NCBI RefSeq assembly: GCF_027172205.1
Contig: NC_070606.1
Location: 101,966,534-102,030,533 of the forward strand
Direction: 5' to 3'
Length of the DNA: 64,000 nucleotides
Source: Podarcis raffonei
Lineage: Eukaryota > Chordata > Lepidosauria > Squamata > Lacertidae
The notes beneath the pieces were generated by a model that searched no databases, had not been told where the DNA came from, and saw nothing but the letters and a program-made list of their open reading frames with translations. Positions 31,130 through 41,999 of the stretch are shown one piece after another. Within the stretch, counting starts at the first letter, position 1, and every line of letters starts with the position of its first letter. Both the position numbers and the translations under genes were made by a program.

Positions 31130-31770
31130 TCACTTTTAAAAGGCCATAATTTAATGGCCAGAGGCTTGGGTAAAGAGAAATGTTTTTGCCTGGCACATAA
31201 AGACCATATAAGGACAGCGCCAGGTGAGCTTCTCTCCTGTGGTGACTCCACAACTGGGGAGCCGCCACAGAAAAGGCCCTTCTGGTGGTGTCACCTTCCA
31301 CCTCTCCAGGAGGGGGAACATAGAGAAGGGCCTCGGGTGACAAGGGCAGAGCCCAGGGTGGTTTGCATGGGGAGAGGCGGCTCCGAAGGCATTGAGGTCC
31401 TGAGCCTTGTCTCGATTGAGCTTCCGTTGGTGGGCTCTCATCCAGTCTGTTACTGAGGAAAGACAGCATTCTGGCCCATCTACTGCCTGGCCTGTGGATA
31501 TAAAGGAGAAAAAGAGCTGTGCATCACCAGCATATTGCTGCCAACACTGCAAATCTCTGGATGACTCAGTGGCTTCATGGGGGTGGAATGGAGCCCCGAG
31601 GGACCCCCCATGGAAGGCTCCTTGGGGCTCCTGAAGACAACCATCCAAGGAGGACTGGAACCACTGCAGAGCCCTGCCACTTGCCCCAACTCAGACAGCC
31701 TCTCCAGGAGGATTCTGGGGTGATATTGAAACCTGTGAGAGGAAGATTAACATCGCCCGTCTCTCTCAAC
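31130..31770 (-). mobile_element. Degraded CR1/L2-type LINE reverse transcriptase
   Basis: The minus strand encodes QQYAGDAQLFFSF, a decayed form of the QYADDTQLYFSF palm motif, followed by VTDWMRAHQRKLNRDKAQ, which fits the WMRANKLKLNPDKTE segment of these LINEs. The YADD aspartates are altered and several frames are mixed. It abuts the plus-strand L2 tail that follows. Confidence 0.6.
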
Positions 31771-31771
31771 A

Positions 31772-32282
31772 GAGGTCATCGTATTTAAAGGTTTTAACCT
31801 TTAAAGCCCTATACGGCCTAGGACCCTCGTACCTACGGGACCGCCTCTCCTGGTATGCCCCACAGAGAAACTTACGGTCTTCAAATAAAAATATCTTGAA
31901 GGTCCCAGGCCACAGAGAAGTTAGGCTGGCCTCAACTAGAGCCAGGGCTTTTTCGGCTGTGGCTCCGACCTGGTGGAACACTCTGTCACAAGAGACTAGG
32001 GCCCTGCGGGACTTGACATCTTTCCGCAGGGCCTGCAAGACAGAGCTGTTTCGCCAGGCCTTTGGCCAGGGCACAGCCTGACTCCCTCCCTCGGCAATCT
32101 TCGCGGAGCTCTGGCCCAATGGTGGCCAGTGGCTTGAATTTAATTAATTTTATAATGAATGATTTTAGAGTGTTGTTTGTGTTGTACTTTTGTATTGTTT
32201 TATTGTTGTTAGCTGCCCTGAGCCCGACTTCGGCTGGGGAGGGCGGGATATAAATAAAATTTATTATTATTATTATTATTAT
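31772..32282 (+). mobile_element. L2-type LINE, C-terminus and 3' end
   Basis: Encodes LKALYGLGPSYLRDRLSW, VRLASTRARAFSAVAPTWWN and FRRACKTELFRQAFGQ, the C-terminal end of an L2-type ORF. A 3' UTR follows with GCCCTGAGCCCGACTTCGGC, GGCGGGATATAAATAAA and a (TTA)n tail at about 32260-32282. It is a different subfamily from the L2 at 0.6-1.7 kb. Confidence 0.85.
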
Positions 32283-32459
32283 CATATATGGATCTAAAAA
32301 ACCAGTCTGCTCCAAGAGCACCTGGATCTGGTCAGCGAACAGAACGGCAGACAAAAGCACAGAGGGATCCCCAAACGAGCCTTTGAGTGCAGTGCAGGTC
32401 TCAGGTCTCAAAGTGCTGGCCAGGGCCGGCCTCTGCACTGGGTGGCAGCAAACAGGATT

Positions 32460-32615
32460 GGGGCCTTGAGCAGGCGAGGCAGATGCCTTCCTTGGAAGTC
32501 TTTAAGCAGAGGTTGTGCGGCCACCTGTCATGGATGCTTTAGCTGAGATTCCGGAATGACGGGGTTGGACTAGATGACCCTTGGGGTCCCTTCCAACTCT
32601 ACGATTCTATACTCT
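32460..32615 (+). mobile_element. CR1 LINE 3' end
   Basis: TTGGAAGTCTTTAAGCAGAG, CACCTGTCATGGATGCTTTA, GGGGTTGGACTAGATGACCC and CCCTTCCAACTCTACGATTC give the CR1 end in sense orientation. Confidence 0.8.
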
Positions 32616-32619
32616 GTCA

Positions 32620-34620
32620 TTGAGCTGCAGCCCTCACTCATTCTGGACTCTGCTTAGCTAAAGGCTGTGCCTGGCACAGGGCAGCAGGAGAGGACAAGAC
32701 CCTGATTGTCGTCGTCGTCCTCCTTCGGGATTCATAGCTTACAGGAGCCCAGCAGAGCCAGGAGTCTGGCCTGGGCAAATGCTGGCACGGAAAGCGGGGG
32801 AGGAGGAGGAGAAGAGAGACCTTCTCCAGGCCTTCACCCTCCTCCAGATGTGGTTCTTGTGGCCTCAGCAGCAAAAGGTATTCAGGATGCTGCAGAAAGC
32901 AGCCCCATCAGCTCCTGGGAAGACAAGTTTCTCTCTGCTGGGGGGGGGGAGGGAGAAACTAGAGGGCTCCCCCCCCCCACACACCTTGGCCTGATCCAGC
33001 TGCAAGGCTCTCCTCACATCCCAAGGGCTGCCCACCACCTGCAGCCAGGAGAAGACGGAGCTGCCCACCAATGCCCGCCTGTGCCACCTCCACTGCTGCT
33101 CTGCCTCCTGCACTGGCACCCAATTGAGTCCTGCACTCCCCCCCTCCTATGCACCCTCCCTCCCTCCCTCCCTCATGCACACGCACAAACATGGCCGCTG
33201 CGTTGTGTGCATGCCCAGATCTGAGCAAGTGGCTCATCTGGGGTGAACTGCCTTTGTGCTCCAGGGGGCATGATGAAGACCCAGGGGGTGGGGCTGGGGC
33301 AGACCCTGCCCCTGCTGGCGCTCCTCCTGGAAACGTCGGGGGTGTGGGGCAGGGGGGGCAGGATCCGTCTGTGCACAAGATGCCAGGCTGACTCCCTTCT
33401 GCGCTCCTGGAGGGGCCAGGCGGGGCGTTTGCAAGAGAGGCGTCACGTACCAAGGCACCCTGTCTCCCTGCTTGGCGCAGGCTGGCACCACCATGGGACT
33501 TGGGCCCTCCCAAAGTGGCTGAATCGGGCTTTGTGCGGAAAGTGAGCTGTGCCCAGCTGAGAGGCGGCACCTGCTCCGCTGTCGGGCACAGCCCTCATGC
33601 TCCCCCTCCCTGGCGTGGCTCAGGCCATCACTCCAGGCCAGGCCAGTTACCTGCTTTTCAACTGAAGCAAACTTTCAAAGTGAAGACAAACAAAATGCAT
33701 TCAAACCCCTGAGGAGAAAATACAGTCATTTTTAAACAAACTTTTATGAAGTAAATAAATCAGCAGCATTACTTTCACTGCAGGGTGAGTAATGCGAATG
33801 CAGCCCCAAAGCCTGTTCCACTTGGAGGGGAAAGTCTTGCTTAGGAGCCCCACTGAAAGGGCCACATTCTGGCATCCAGCCATTCTCAAGCAGCAATGAA
33901 GACACAGGCACAGGCGGGGGGGGATGACTGCCAAGAGCCCCCTCAGCCCCAGAGGAAAGGAGGATGGGCAGCCCAGGAGGGAATCTGCACTGGATCTCAG
34001 TGATGCTGCTCCATGCCTACATGGACACAGAGTCAGGGCAGCACCAGCAGGGGTGAGATGCTGCCGTCAAGACATGATTTGGGAAAAGCCCCTAAAAGAG
34101 GAGCTCTGGCGGGAGGGAAAAGGGTACCAGGAGGGCAGGCAGAAAGGAGGTTTCTGGGGTAGGAAGGTGCTGCTGCCCGGGGGGGGGGCTGCGTTCCTCC
34201 TCCTGAGCCCCTTCAGGGGGTCAGCACAGGCAGGGAAGGAAGCAGACCTCGGGGAGAGCCCTTTGCCTCAGTGCTGGCTCACCTAGAAACGGGGAGGTCC
34301 TGGAAGAGGACATTTCCCCTTCTCAGCCAAGGCTGGGTGCGCCTGCCAGAGCGGGAGCTGCCGTGCTTGAGCAAGTCGTCAGGAAAGTGGCCGGTGTGGT
34401 GCAGCAGGACCTTTGGGTGGGGCTGCTGGTGTGAACGGGGGGCATGGAGAGGCTTCTGAGACACCTCCAAAAGGCCATTTTGCCAGTGCTTCCCTGCTCT
34501 GCCCATTTGCACAAGGAAGAGGAGGGCAGAAGGAAGGGAAGCAGCCACTGCCAAGGCCAGCTCACTGCTGGCTCTCTGGAGCATCCCGGATCGAGGCTCT
34601 TCAGGAAACTAGGAGACTTG
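32620..34620. other. Intergenic, unassigned
   Basis: GC-rich to about 33650 and then mixed. Tandem CCCT units occur near 33155. No coding gene is supported, and frames are short with no recognisable domain. Confidence 0.35.
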
Positions 34621-34623
34621 TGA

Positions 34624-34935
34624 AATAATAATAATAATAAATCATTTTTATTAAATTTTCTGTTTTACAATTTCAAATACACATTAAGATATCAATGACT
34701 TCCCTTCTTCTCTTTCCATGGTTCTTTTTATATATCTTAAATCCCTGCATATTTTACTAAAACTATACCAATCGGTTTTCCATTGTTGCATCCATCAAAA
34801 CTTCTTTACACTGTTGTATTTATCTTAATGCTGCCAGCGTTTTTAGCTGTACACAATTATTTTACATATATTCAATAAACGTTTTCCAATCTTCTTTAAA
34901 TGTATGTTCTTCTAACTTGTTAAATTAGGTCAGGA
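34624..34935 (-). mobile_element. LINE 3' UTR fragment, probably L1
   Basis: AT-rich block starting with (AAT)n and TTTTTATTAAATTTTCTG, reading in reverse as a LINE 3' UTR that ends in TTTAATAAAAATGATTTATT. It differs from the main L1 family in this window. No clear target-site repeat is seen. Confidence 0.45.
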
Positions 34936-35734
34936 GCAAGCAGAAACTCTCCAGGACAGGAGTAAGAGGCTCTGGTGGCTAACTGGCTGGCTGATGGACT
35001 TTCCTGTGTTGGCAGCTTTCATGTGCAGCGCAATACCACAGTCAAGAGGTCAGCAGGGCATGCCTCCTAGCAGGGTCACCTGGGGTCTCTTTTCCCAGCA
35101 AGGACGTGACTGGCGCACATTCTCTGCCAATACAGATCTCATCCCCCCCCCCCGCTCCAGTCAGGAGAGGACACCCCAGAGGTCTCCTGTCAACTGCCTA
35201 AAATAGCTCCGCTTTCAGGGATTCAGCTAGGATTTCTACAGGGCAGCTGGCCAGATCAATGAAAGATCCCTTAAGCTACCAGGAAACCACCTGGACCCAT
35301 AAGTTTCCTGGGATCAGACCACCTTAATGAACCCACCACCCTACAGAGGCCAGAGGTCACCCAAACCCAAGGACAAAAGAAGAACTTGCTGGATCAAAGC
35401 AATGGTCCATTTGGCCCAGCTCCTCAAGTTGGAGGGAGCCCCGGTGGATGAAGGGTTAAGCTGACATGCAAGGAGAGTGTCAGCAACACCAATTTATTTA
35501 TTTAGTTATTTAATTAAAGCTGATCAACTGGATCAGAATTATCTGCTTGTTGACACTCTCAAGAGTGCTGTGGTTTATTTCTAGCAGGGAAACTAATTGA
35601 GAACTAGCATATTGTGACTTGCATGTGCCCAGAAATTGCTTCTTCTGATTCTGTGTTTCACCTGAAAGAAAGGTGTGTATGTACATAACTCCCTTGGAGA
35701 GATGCTCAATTTAAACGAGTTTAAACGAGGAGGG

Positions 35735-35799
35735 GAAGAACCATGTATGCCACTTTGAGCTCCTTGGAAAAAAAGATGGGATACAAATGAAATCAATCA
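35735..35799 (+). mobile_element. Tail of a LINE/SINE, split by the large L1 insertion
   Basis: ATGCCACTTTGAGCTCCTTG and GATGGGATACAAATGAAATC form a typical repeat 3' end, and its (AATC)n continuation lies at 41302-41330, on the other side of the L1. This tail is therefore older than the L1. Confidence 0.6.
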
Positions 35800-36075
35800 G
35801 GGCTTCCGGGTCAGCGCCAACGATTAATGGCGGATTCCCTCTGAGCTCGGAGGGACCAGCTTCGTGGGATCGGGTCTTGCCGCTGCGGCGAAGCGGGGAC
35901 CCTTCAAAAATCGCAGGCGGAGGAAGCCTGCGAGCGTGGGGACTCGGCGGGCACCATTTGTGCCCCCCTAAATTGCAAAGGAACCCATCTAAGGGCTCTG
36001 GAGCAGAAAGGGGGTGAGGCGCGGTGCTGAGAGTCGACTGCTTCTCCCGCGGAGCGAAGCCGCACAGCCGTTATC

Positions 36076-36894
36076 TTTTTTTTTTTTTTTATGATTTTTT
36101 ATTACAGATTTTATAACAACACAAACATATAACAAATACATAAACAAACAAAAAACAAAAACAAAACAAAAAACATGTACCATTTCATATCTTAGTTTCT
36201 TATACCTTTCTTCCCCGACTTCCTCATGCCTCCCTTTTCTGTATTCCAAGTTCTTATCAATTACTCAGCAAATCTTCCCTTATTTTAATTATAATTTAAA
36301 CTAATCTTCCTTATTCTCCTTGTCTTAACCATTACTGATAGTAACCATTTACTTTCCAGTCCAACATCATTCTAACTTTCATTAATTTTGTAATATTTCT
36401 TTAAATAGTCCTTGAACTTTTTCCATTCTTCTTGCGCTGCTTCTCTTCCCTGGTTTCGGATTCTGCTCGTCATTTCTGCCAAGCCCATGTAGTCTATCAC
36501 CTTCATCTGCCATTCTTCCAGTGTGGGTAAATCTTGCGTCTTCCAGTACTTCGCAATGAGTATTCTAGCTGCTGTTGTAGCATACATAAAGAAAGTTATA
36601 TCTGTCTTTAACACCCCCTGGCCGACAATACCCAAGAGAAAGGCCTCTGGTTTCTTGGGGAAAGTATATTTAAATACCTTTTTAAGTTCATTATAGATCA
36701 TTTCCCAGAATGCCTTAATCTTCGGGCACGTCCACCAAAGGTGAAAAAATGTACCTTCCTTTTCTTTACATTTCCAACATTTATTATCAGGCGAATGGTA
36801 AATCTTTGCAAGCTTGACTGGGGTTATGTACCACCTATATATCATTTTCATAATATTTTCTCTTAAGGCATTACATGCCGTAAATTTCATCCCG
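36076..36894 (-). mobile_element. Nested L1 3' end inserted in the 5' UTR of the large L1
   Basis: An 819-bp inverted L1 tail begins with a T-run on the plus strand and is bracketed by a 9-bp repeat gccgttatc (36067-36075 and 36895-36903). The minus strand encodes the last 170 or so ORF2 residues (GMKFTACNALRE to YYKINES and stop). Its CWKC motif and complete C-terminus show what the host copy's ORF2 has lost at its end. Confidence 0.93.
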
Positions 36895-37277
36895 GCCGTT
36901 ATCGGAGAGCGCTGACTTTTTCCTGGGACATTTGGATACAAAAAGCAACTACCCGTGAGTAGGTTTATTGAACTAATTGGAGGAAGATTAGAGAAATTTG
37001 GACTAAATTGGGTGCCGAAACGGGGAAGGTATAAACAGGAAGTCTGCCTCCCCGACTTGTAAACAGATCAAAGCAAAGAGACTGCAAAGCGGAAACTCTG
37101 AAACTTTGAAAGACTTTTTAAAAGATGTAAATCTCGACATTAAGAAGGTGGAAAAAGGAATACTTGACATAGCAAACCTTTCTTTTGGATTGGATAGTCC
37201 AGGGAAAGAGACACCACCGACAGAACAAGAACAGTTACTTGGAGCAGTTGGAGGTAAAGTGAAGTAACCCCATCACA

Positions 37278-40200
37278 ATGGCTCTGCAACTTCTAAGTTG
37301 GAATTGTAACGGTTTGAATTTATCCCGGAAGAGAAAAAGTGTTTTTCACATATTAAAAAAAGAACAATTGGACTTGATTTGTTTACAAGAAACACATGTG
37401 ATGAGGTTACATAGAAAAATACTTATTAATAAGAGATTGGGACAAGAATTCATTTCATCTGATAAAGTCAAAAAAAGAGGGGTAGTGATTTATGCAAAGG
37501 AGAGATTGCTACCGAAATTAATCTTTAAAGACGAACAAGGAAGATTTTTGGCAATTGAAATTCAAGTTCAAGGAGAGAAATTTTTGATTGTAGGAATTTA
37601 TGCACCAAATGCGGGGAAATCTGAATTCTTTAAGAAGTTGCATGAGATTTTACTGGATTACATGGACTATAACTTAATTTTGATGGGGGATATGAATGGA
37701 GTAGTATCTACTAATATAGACAAGGCACAAAAACAGGTAGTCACCAAAGATGGTAGACTACCAAAAACTTTCTTTGAATTGACTGACAATATGGACCTGA
37801 TTGACATTTGGAGAACAAAGAATCCCCTTGGGAGAGAGGGAACCTTTTTCCCTGAAGCCAAGATGACATGGACTAGAATCGATCAAATATGGATTACTAG
37901 AGGAATGGCACCAAAGATAAAGAAAGTGGAAATCTGCCCAAAAACTTGCTCCGACCATAATGCTGTAAGGATGGAGATGAAGCAAACAACAACTGGTTCC
38001 TTTAGATGGAGGATGAATGACACCCTACTTAGAGATGAAGAAATCTATAAAAAGGCCCAAAAAACTTTGAGAGACTATTTTGAAATAAACATGAAGACCA
38101 ATGTTGAAAAAAGAGTAATCTGGGACGCAAGCAAAGCTGTTATAAGAGGGTTTTTGATTCAACAGAATGCAATAAAGAAGAGAAGTCAAAATGAGAAAAA
38201 AGATAAAATACTGGAGAAAATTAAAGAAGGGGAGAAAAAATTGAGAGCAAAGCCAAAGTTGCAGGAGATCCTGAGAGAAATAAAACTACATCAAGTACAA
38301 TATATGGAATTGATGAATCAGGAAATAGAATGGAAAATTAAACAAATGAGGCAAAATACTTTTGAATCAGCAAATAAATGTGGGAAACTGTTGGCTTGGC
38401 AAATGAAAAAAAGACAAAAACTAAATACTATCACAAATCTAGAAGTGGAAGGAAAGAACATGCATAATCCAGTTGAGATCAGAAATTGCTTCCAGAGGTA
38501 TTTCAAACAGTTATATTCACAAGGGCCACAGAAAGAAATGGACATTGACCGATTTTTGAAGACAAACGGATTACAACAAATCTCTCAGGAAAGTAAATTA
38601 ATGTTGAATTACAGAATATCTGACCAGGAAGTAGAAGGTGCCATTCAAAATATGCAACTAGGCAAGTCTCCAGGACCGGATGGGCTGACTTCCAGATACT
38701 ACAAATCATTGAAGGAGTGGTTATTACAACCCTTGAAGGAAGTCTGCAATGAAATTTTGGAAGGGAAAAGGGCGCCAGATTCGTGGAAAGAGACGTATAT
38801 CACACTTATACCAAAAACTGAGACTGAAAAGACTCAACTTAAGAACTACCGTCCCATATCGTTATTAAATGTGGATTACAAAATCTTTGCTGACATTTTG
38901 GCCAAGAGATTGAAAAAAGTATTGATGGACGAAATTCATAAGGACCAAGCGGGCTTTCTCCCGGGAAGACACTTGTCTGACAATCTGAGGAATATAATTG
39001 ATATTTTGGAAAAGTTAGAAGTGAATATAAACACTAAAGCAGTCCTGATATTTGTGGATGCGGAGAAAGCCTTTGACAACATTTCTTGGAGTTTTATGAA
39101 AAAGAATCTACAGGGTATGGGGGTAGGTCAAGGTTTTGAAAATGGTATAGGTGCAATATACTCTGAACAAAAGGCCAAATTAATTGTAAATAATGTGGTT
39201 ACGGAAGAATTTAAGATAGAAAAAGGGACACGACAGGGGTGCCCAATTTCCCCATTGCTTTTTATATCGGTCCTGGAAGTCCTGCTGAAAATGATTAGAA
39301 GGGACCGGTTGGTTAAAGGTATACAGGTCGGAGCCAAACAGTACAAACTCAGAGCATTTGCAGATGACTTAGTATTGACGTTACAGGAGCCAGAATTTAG
39401 TACTAAAAGGGTTTTGGAATTAATTCAAGATTTTGGTCAAGTGGCAGGATTTAAATTGAATAAGTTAAAAACTAAGGTTTTAGAGAAAAATTTAACATCG
39501 ATTGAAAGAGAGAGGTATCAGAATGAAACAGGTCTGACTGTGGTTAAGAAAGTGAAATATCTGGGGATTAACATGACAGCTAAAAATGGGAATTTATTTA
39601 AAGACAATTATGAAAAATGTTGGATAGAAGTGAAAAAAGATTTAGAAATTTGGTCGAATTTGAAGCTTTCCTTGTTGGGTAGAATTGCAGCTATAAAGAT
39701 GAATGTATTGCCTAGAATGTTGTTTTTGTTTCAAACATTGCAAATTGTGGACAAGATGGACTGTTTCAAGAAGTGGCAGAAAGACATTTCTAGATTTGTC
39801 TGGCAGGGCAAGAAGCCTAGAATAAAATTTAAGATATTAACTGATGCAAAGGAAAGGGGTGGATTTGCCCTGCCAGACTTTAAACTTTACTATGAATCAG
39901 CAGCATTCTGCTGGTTGAAAGACTGGCTACTTCTCGAGAACACAGACATTTTGGACTTAGAAGGTTTTAACAATGTTTTTGGGTGGCATGCATATTTGTG
40001 GTACGACAAGGTTAAAGCACATAAAGCATTTAAAAACCATATTGTCAGGAAAGCATTGTTTAATGTTTGGATAAGATATAAGGATTTACTGGAAAATAAA
40101 ACCCCAAAGTGGTTGTCACCAATGGAAGCAAAAGCTCAGAAAAAGCTTAATATGGAGGCCAAGTGGCCGAAGTATTGGGAAATTTTGGAACAAGAGGGAG

Positions 40201-40904
40201 ATAGACTGAAACTGCAGAGTTTTGAGAAATTAAAAAACAAAGTGCGAGACTGGCTTCATTATTATCAGATAATGGAGGCATATAATTTGGACAAGAAAAT
40301 TGGCTTCCAGGTGGAAAAATCAAAATTAGAAACAGAGCTGTTAGAACCTAAAACTAAGATTTTGTCAAAGATGTATAACTTGCTGTTGAAATGGAACACT
40401 CAGGATGAAACGGTGAAATCTGCTATGATTAAATGGGCACAAGATGTTGGACATAACATTATGTTTGCTGACTGGGAACAGTTATGGACCACAGGTATGA
40501 AGTTTACACCATGTAATGCCTTAAGAGAGAATATTATGAAAATGATTTACAGGTGGTACATGACCCCAGTCAAGCTTGCAAAAATTTATCATTTGCCCGA
40601 TAATAAATGTTGGAAATGCAAAGAAAATGAAGGTACATTCTTTCACCTTTGGTGGACGTGCCCAAGGATTAAGGCTTTCTGGGAAATGATATATAATGAA
40701 ATGAAAAAGGTATTTAAATATACCTTCCTGAAGAAACCAGAGGCCTTTCTCCTGGGCATGGTCGGTCAATTGGTGTCAAAGAAGGATAGAACTTTATTTA
40801 TGTATGCTACAACAGCAGCAAGAATACTCATCGCAAAGTACTGGAAGACACAGGATCTACCCACTCTGGAAGAATGGCAGATGAAGATGATAGACTATAT
40901 GTGA
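37278..40904 (+). CDS. L1 ORF2 protein: endonuclease and reverse transcriptase
   Basis: 1208 codons open from ATG. Residues 4-13 (QLLSWNCNGL region) and ICLQETH start the apurinic-like endonuclease, with MGDMNGVV and SDHNAV further on. The RT domain includes GPDGLTSRYYK, KNYRPISLL, RQGCPISPLL and FADD (694-697). A C-terminal Cys-His motif C1111-x2-C1114-x8-H1123-x4-C1128 fits L1 ORF2. The frame ends at a TGA where sister copies continue for about 37 more residues, so the extreme C-terminus is lost. All catalytic motifs I can check are present. It is a mobile-element gene, not a host gene. Confidence 0.93.
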   Translation: MALQLLSWNCNGLNLSRKRKSVFHILKKEQLDLICLQETHVMRLHRKILINKRLGQEFISSDKVKKRGVVIYAKERLLPKLIFKDEQGRFLAIEIQVQGEKFLIVGIYAPNAGKSEFFKKLHEILLDYMDYNLILMGDMNGVVSTNIDKAQKQVVTKDGRLPKTFFELTDNMDLIDIWRTKNPLGREGTFFPEAKMTWTRIDQIWITRGMAPKIKKVEICPKTCSDHNAVRMEMKQTTTGSFRWRMNDTLLRDEEIYKKAQKTLRDYFEINMKTNVEKRVIWDASKAVIRGFLIQQNAIKKRSQNEKKDKILEKIKEGEKKLRAKPKLQEILREIKLHQVQYMELMNQEIEWKIKQMRQNTFESANKCGKLLAWQMKKRQKLNTITNLEVEGKNMHNPVEIRNCFQRYFKQLYSQGPQKEMDIDRFLKTNGLQQISQESKLMLNYRISDQEVEGAIQNMQLGKSPGPDGLTSRYYKSLKEWLLQPLKEVCNEILEGKRAPDSWKETYITLIPKTETEKTQLKNYRPISLLNVDYKIFADILAKRLKKVLMDEIHKDQAGFLPGRHLSDNLRNIIDILEKLEVNINTKAVLIFVDAEKAFDNISWSFMKKNLQGMGVGQGFENGIGAIYSEQKAKLIVNNVVTEEFKIEKGTRQGCPISPLLFISVLEVLLKMIRRDRLVKGIQVGAKQYKLRAFADDLVLTLQEPEFSTKRVLELIQDFGQVAGFKLNKLKTKVLEKNLTSIERERYQNETGLTVVKKVKYLGINMTAKNGNLFKDNYEKCWIEVKKDLEIWSNLKLSLLGRIAAIKMNVLPRMLFLFQTLQIVDKMDCFKKWQKDISRFVWQGKKPRIKFKILTDAKERGGFALPDFKLYYESAAFCWLKDWLLLENTDILDLEGFNNVFGWHAYLWYDKVKAHKAFKNHIVRKALFNVWIRYKDLLENKTPKWLSPMEAKAQKKLNMEAKWPKYWEILEQEGDRLKLQSFEKLKNKVRDWLHYYQIMEAYNLDKKIGFQVEKSKLETELLEPKTKILSKMYNLLLKWNTQDETVKSAMIKWAQDVGHNIMFADWEQLWTTGMKFTPCNALRENIMKMIYRWYMTPVKLAKIYHLPDNKCWKCKENEGTFFHLWWTCPRIKAFWEMIYNEMKKVFKYTFLKKPEAFLLGMVGQLVSKKDRTLFMYATTAARILIAKYWKTQDLPTLEEWQMKMIDYM

Positions 40905-41329
40905 CTGGCAGAAATGACCGGCAGAATCCGAGACCAGGGAGAAGAGTCAGCGGAAATTTAAGGACTATCTACAGAAACCCTGTAAAATTAATGAATGTTA
41001 GAATGATGTCGGATAGAAATTAAGTGGTTTCTGGCTGTAATGTTTTAAGAGAATATGGAAAAAAAGGTTTAGAAGCAGGTTAAAATTTATCGATAAGGAT
41101 TTGCTGAATTAACAATTTGAATTGGAATACAAAAAAGGGAGGTACGAGGAGGTCTGGGAAACAAGTTAATGGAAAATAAGTAATGGAAATTTTGTGTGTT
41201 TTTAATTATTCTTATTTTTTGTATTTTTGTTATTTTTGTATTTTTGATTTTTTTTCTTATTGTATTAATATTGAAAACTTTAATAAATATCTTATAAAAA
41301 AACAAATGAAATCAATCAATCAATCTAAT

Positions 41330-41990
41330 AGGACAGGGCTTTCTGTCACAGAAACCATGTTGCCTCTGCTTCAGTAAGGCTTGTTCTTCTATATGCTTCT
41401 ATATGTTGGGTTATTTTATTGTTAACGGTACTTTCCACCAGTTTTCCAGGGACAGACTTAAGCTAAGAAGCCTGTAATTTCCAGGATTCTCCCTGGATCC
41501 ATTTTTAAAAATTGGTGTAACATTGGCTATTTTCCAATCCTCACATTTGAGTTCTTTGGTGACTCTTGGATAGATACAATCTGCCCCAGGTCCAGGGTCA
41601 CCTCCCCTCTGGTCAATTCCAACTTCAACTGCTCTGAGCTACAGTCATTTAGGCTATCTAGAAATAGTGCCTCTGTCATGATGGGAGCACATACGTGGCC
41701 AATTCTATGTGAGTTGAAGTTGCCCATTACTACACGGTCTCTCCTGTTAGATGCTTCCTTGATTTTCTTCTTCATCTCAAGATCTCCTTGAGCATTTTGA
41801 TCAGGCAGATAAAAGCGCATCCCAGTACCAAACTACTATTGGGGGCCAGTATTTACACCCACAATGACCATGCCCTTTTGGGGATTTCTTGTTTGTTTGA
41901 CTTGATGCCTTCTTTGACATACAGAGTGACACCATCTCTGGTATGTCCTTTTCTGTCCTTCCTATAGAGCTTATAACCAGATAAAGGTAC
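41330..41990 (-). mobile_element. CR1 LINE, degraded endonuclease-RT part, inverted
   Basis: In reverse complement it encodes DWKIANVTPIFKNGSRENPG and NYRLLSLS, a clear CR1 RT motif near 41405-41530, and upstream LPDQNAQGDLEMK with VVMGNFNSHRIG, the end of the endonuclease domain. Internal parts are missing and frames are broken. Confidence 0.75.
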
Positions 41991-41999
41991 ATTCACAGA

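Larger units (their letters stand above)
35800..41301 (+). mobile_element. L1 LINE insertion, 5.5 kb, ORF2 nearly whole, ORF1 missing
   Basis: The insertion is bounded by a perfect 17-bp target repeat acaaatgaaatcaatca at 35783-35799 and 41302-41318. From the left it has a GC-rich 5' UTR (35800-36075), a nested inverted L1 tail (36076-36894), the rest of the 5' UTR, a short reading frame without ATG ending at about 37266, ORF2 (37278-40904) and an AT-rich 3' UTR ending in a short A-run. ORF1 is reduced to at most about 70 codons, which suggests an internal deletion or an L1 subtype mobilised in trans. The match of the two target repeats implies a fairly recent insertion. Confidence 0.92.

Noticed and set aside
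37278-40904. L1 ORF2 as a domesticated host gene
   Set aside because: It lies between target-site repeats, has normal L1 flanks and lacks its extreme C-terminus. Nothing suggests host use.
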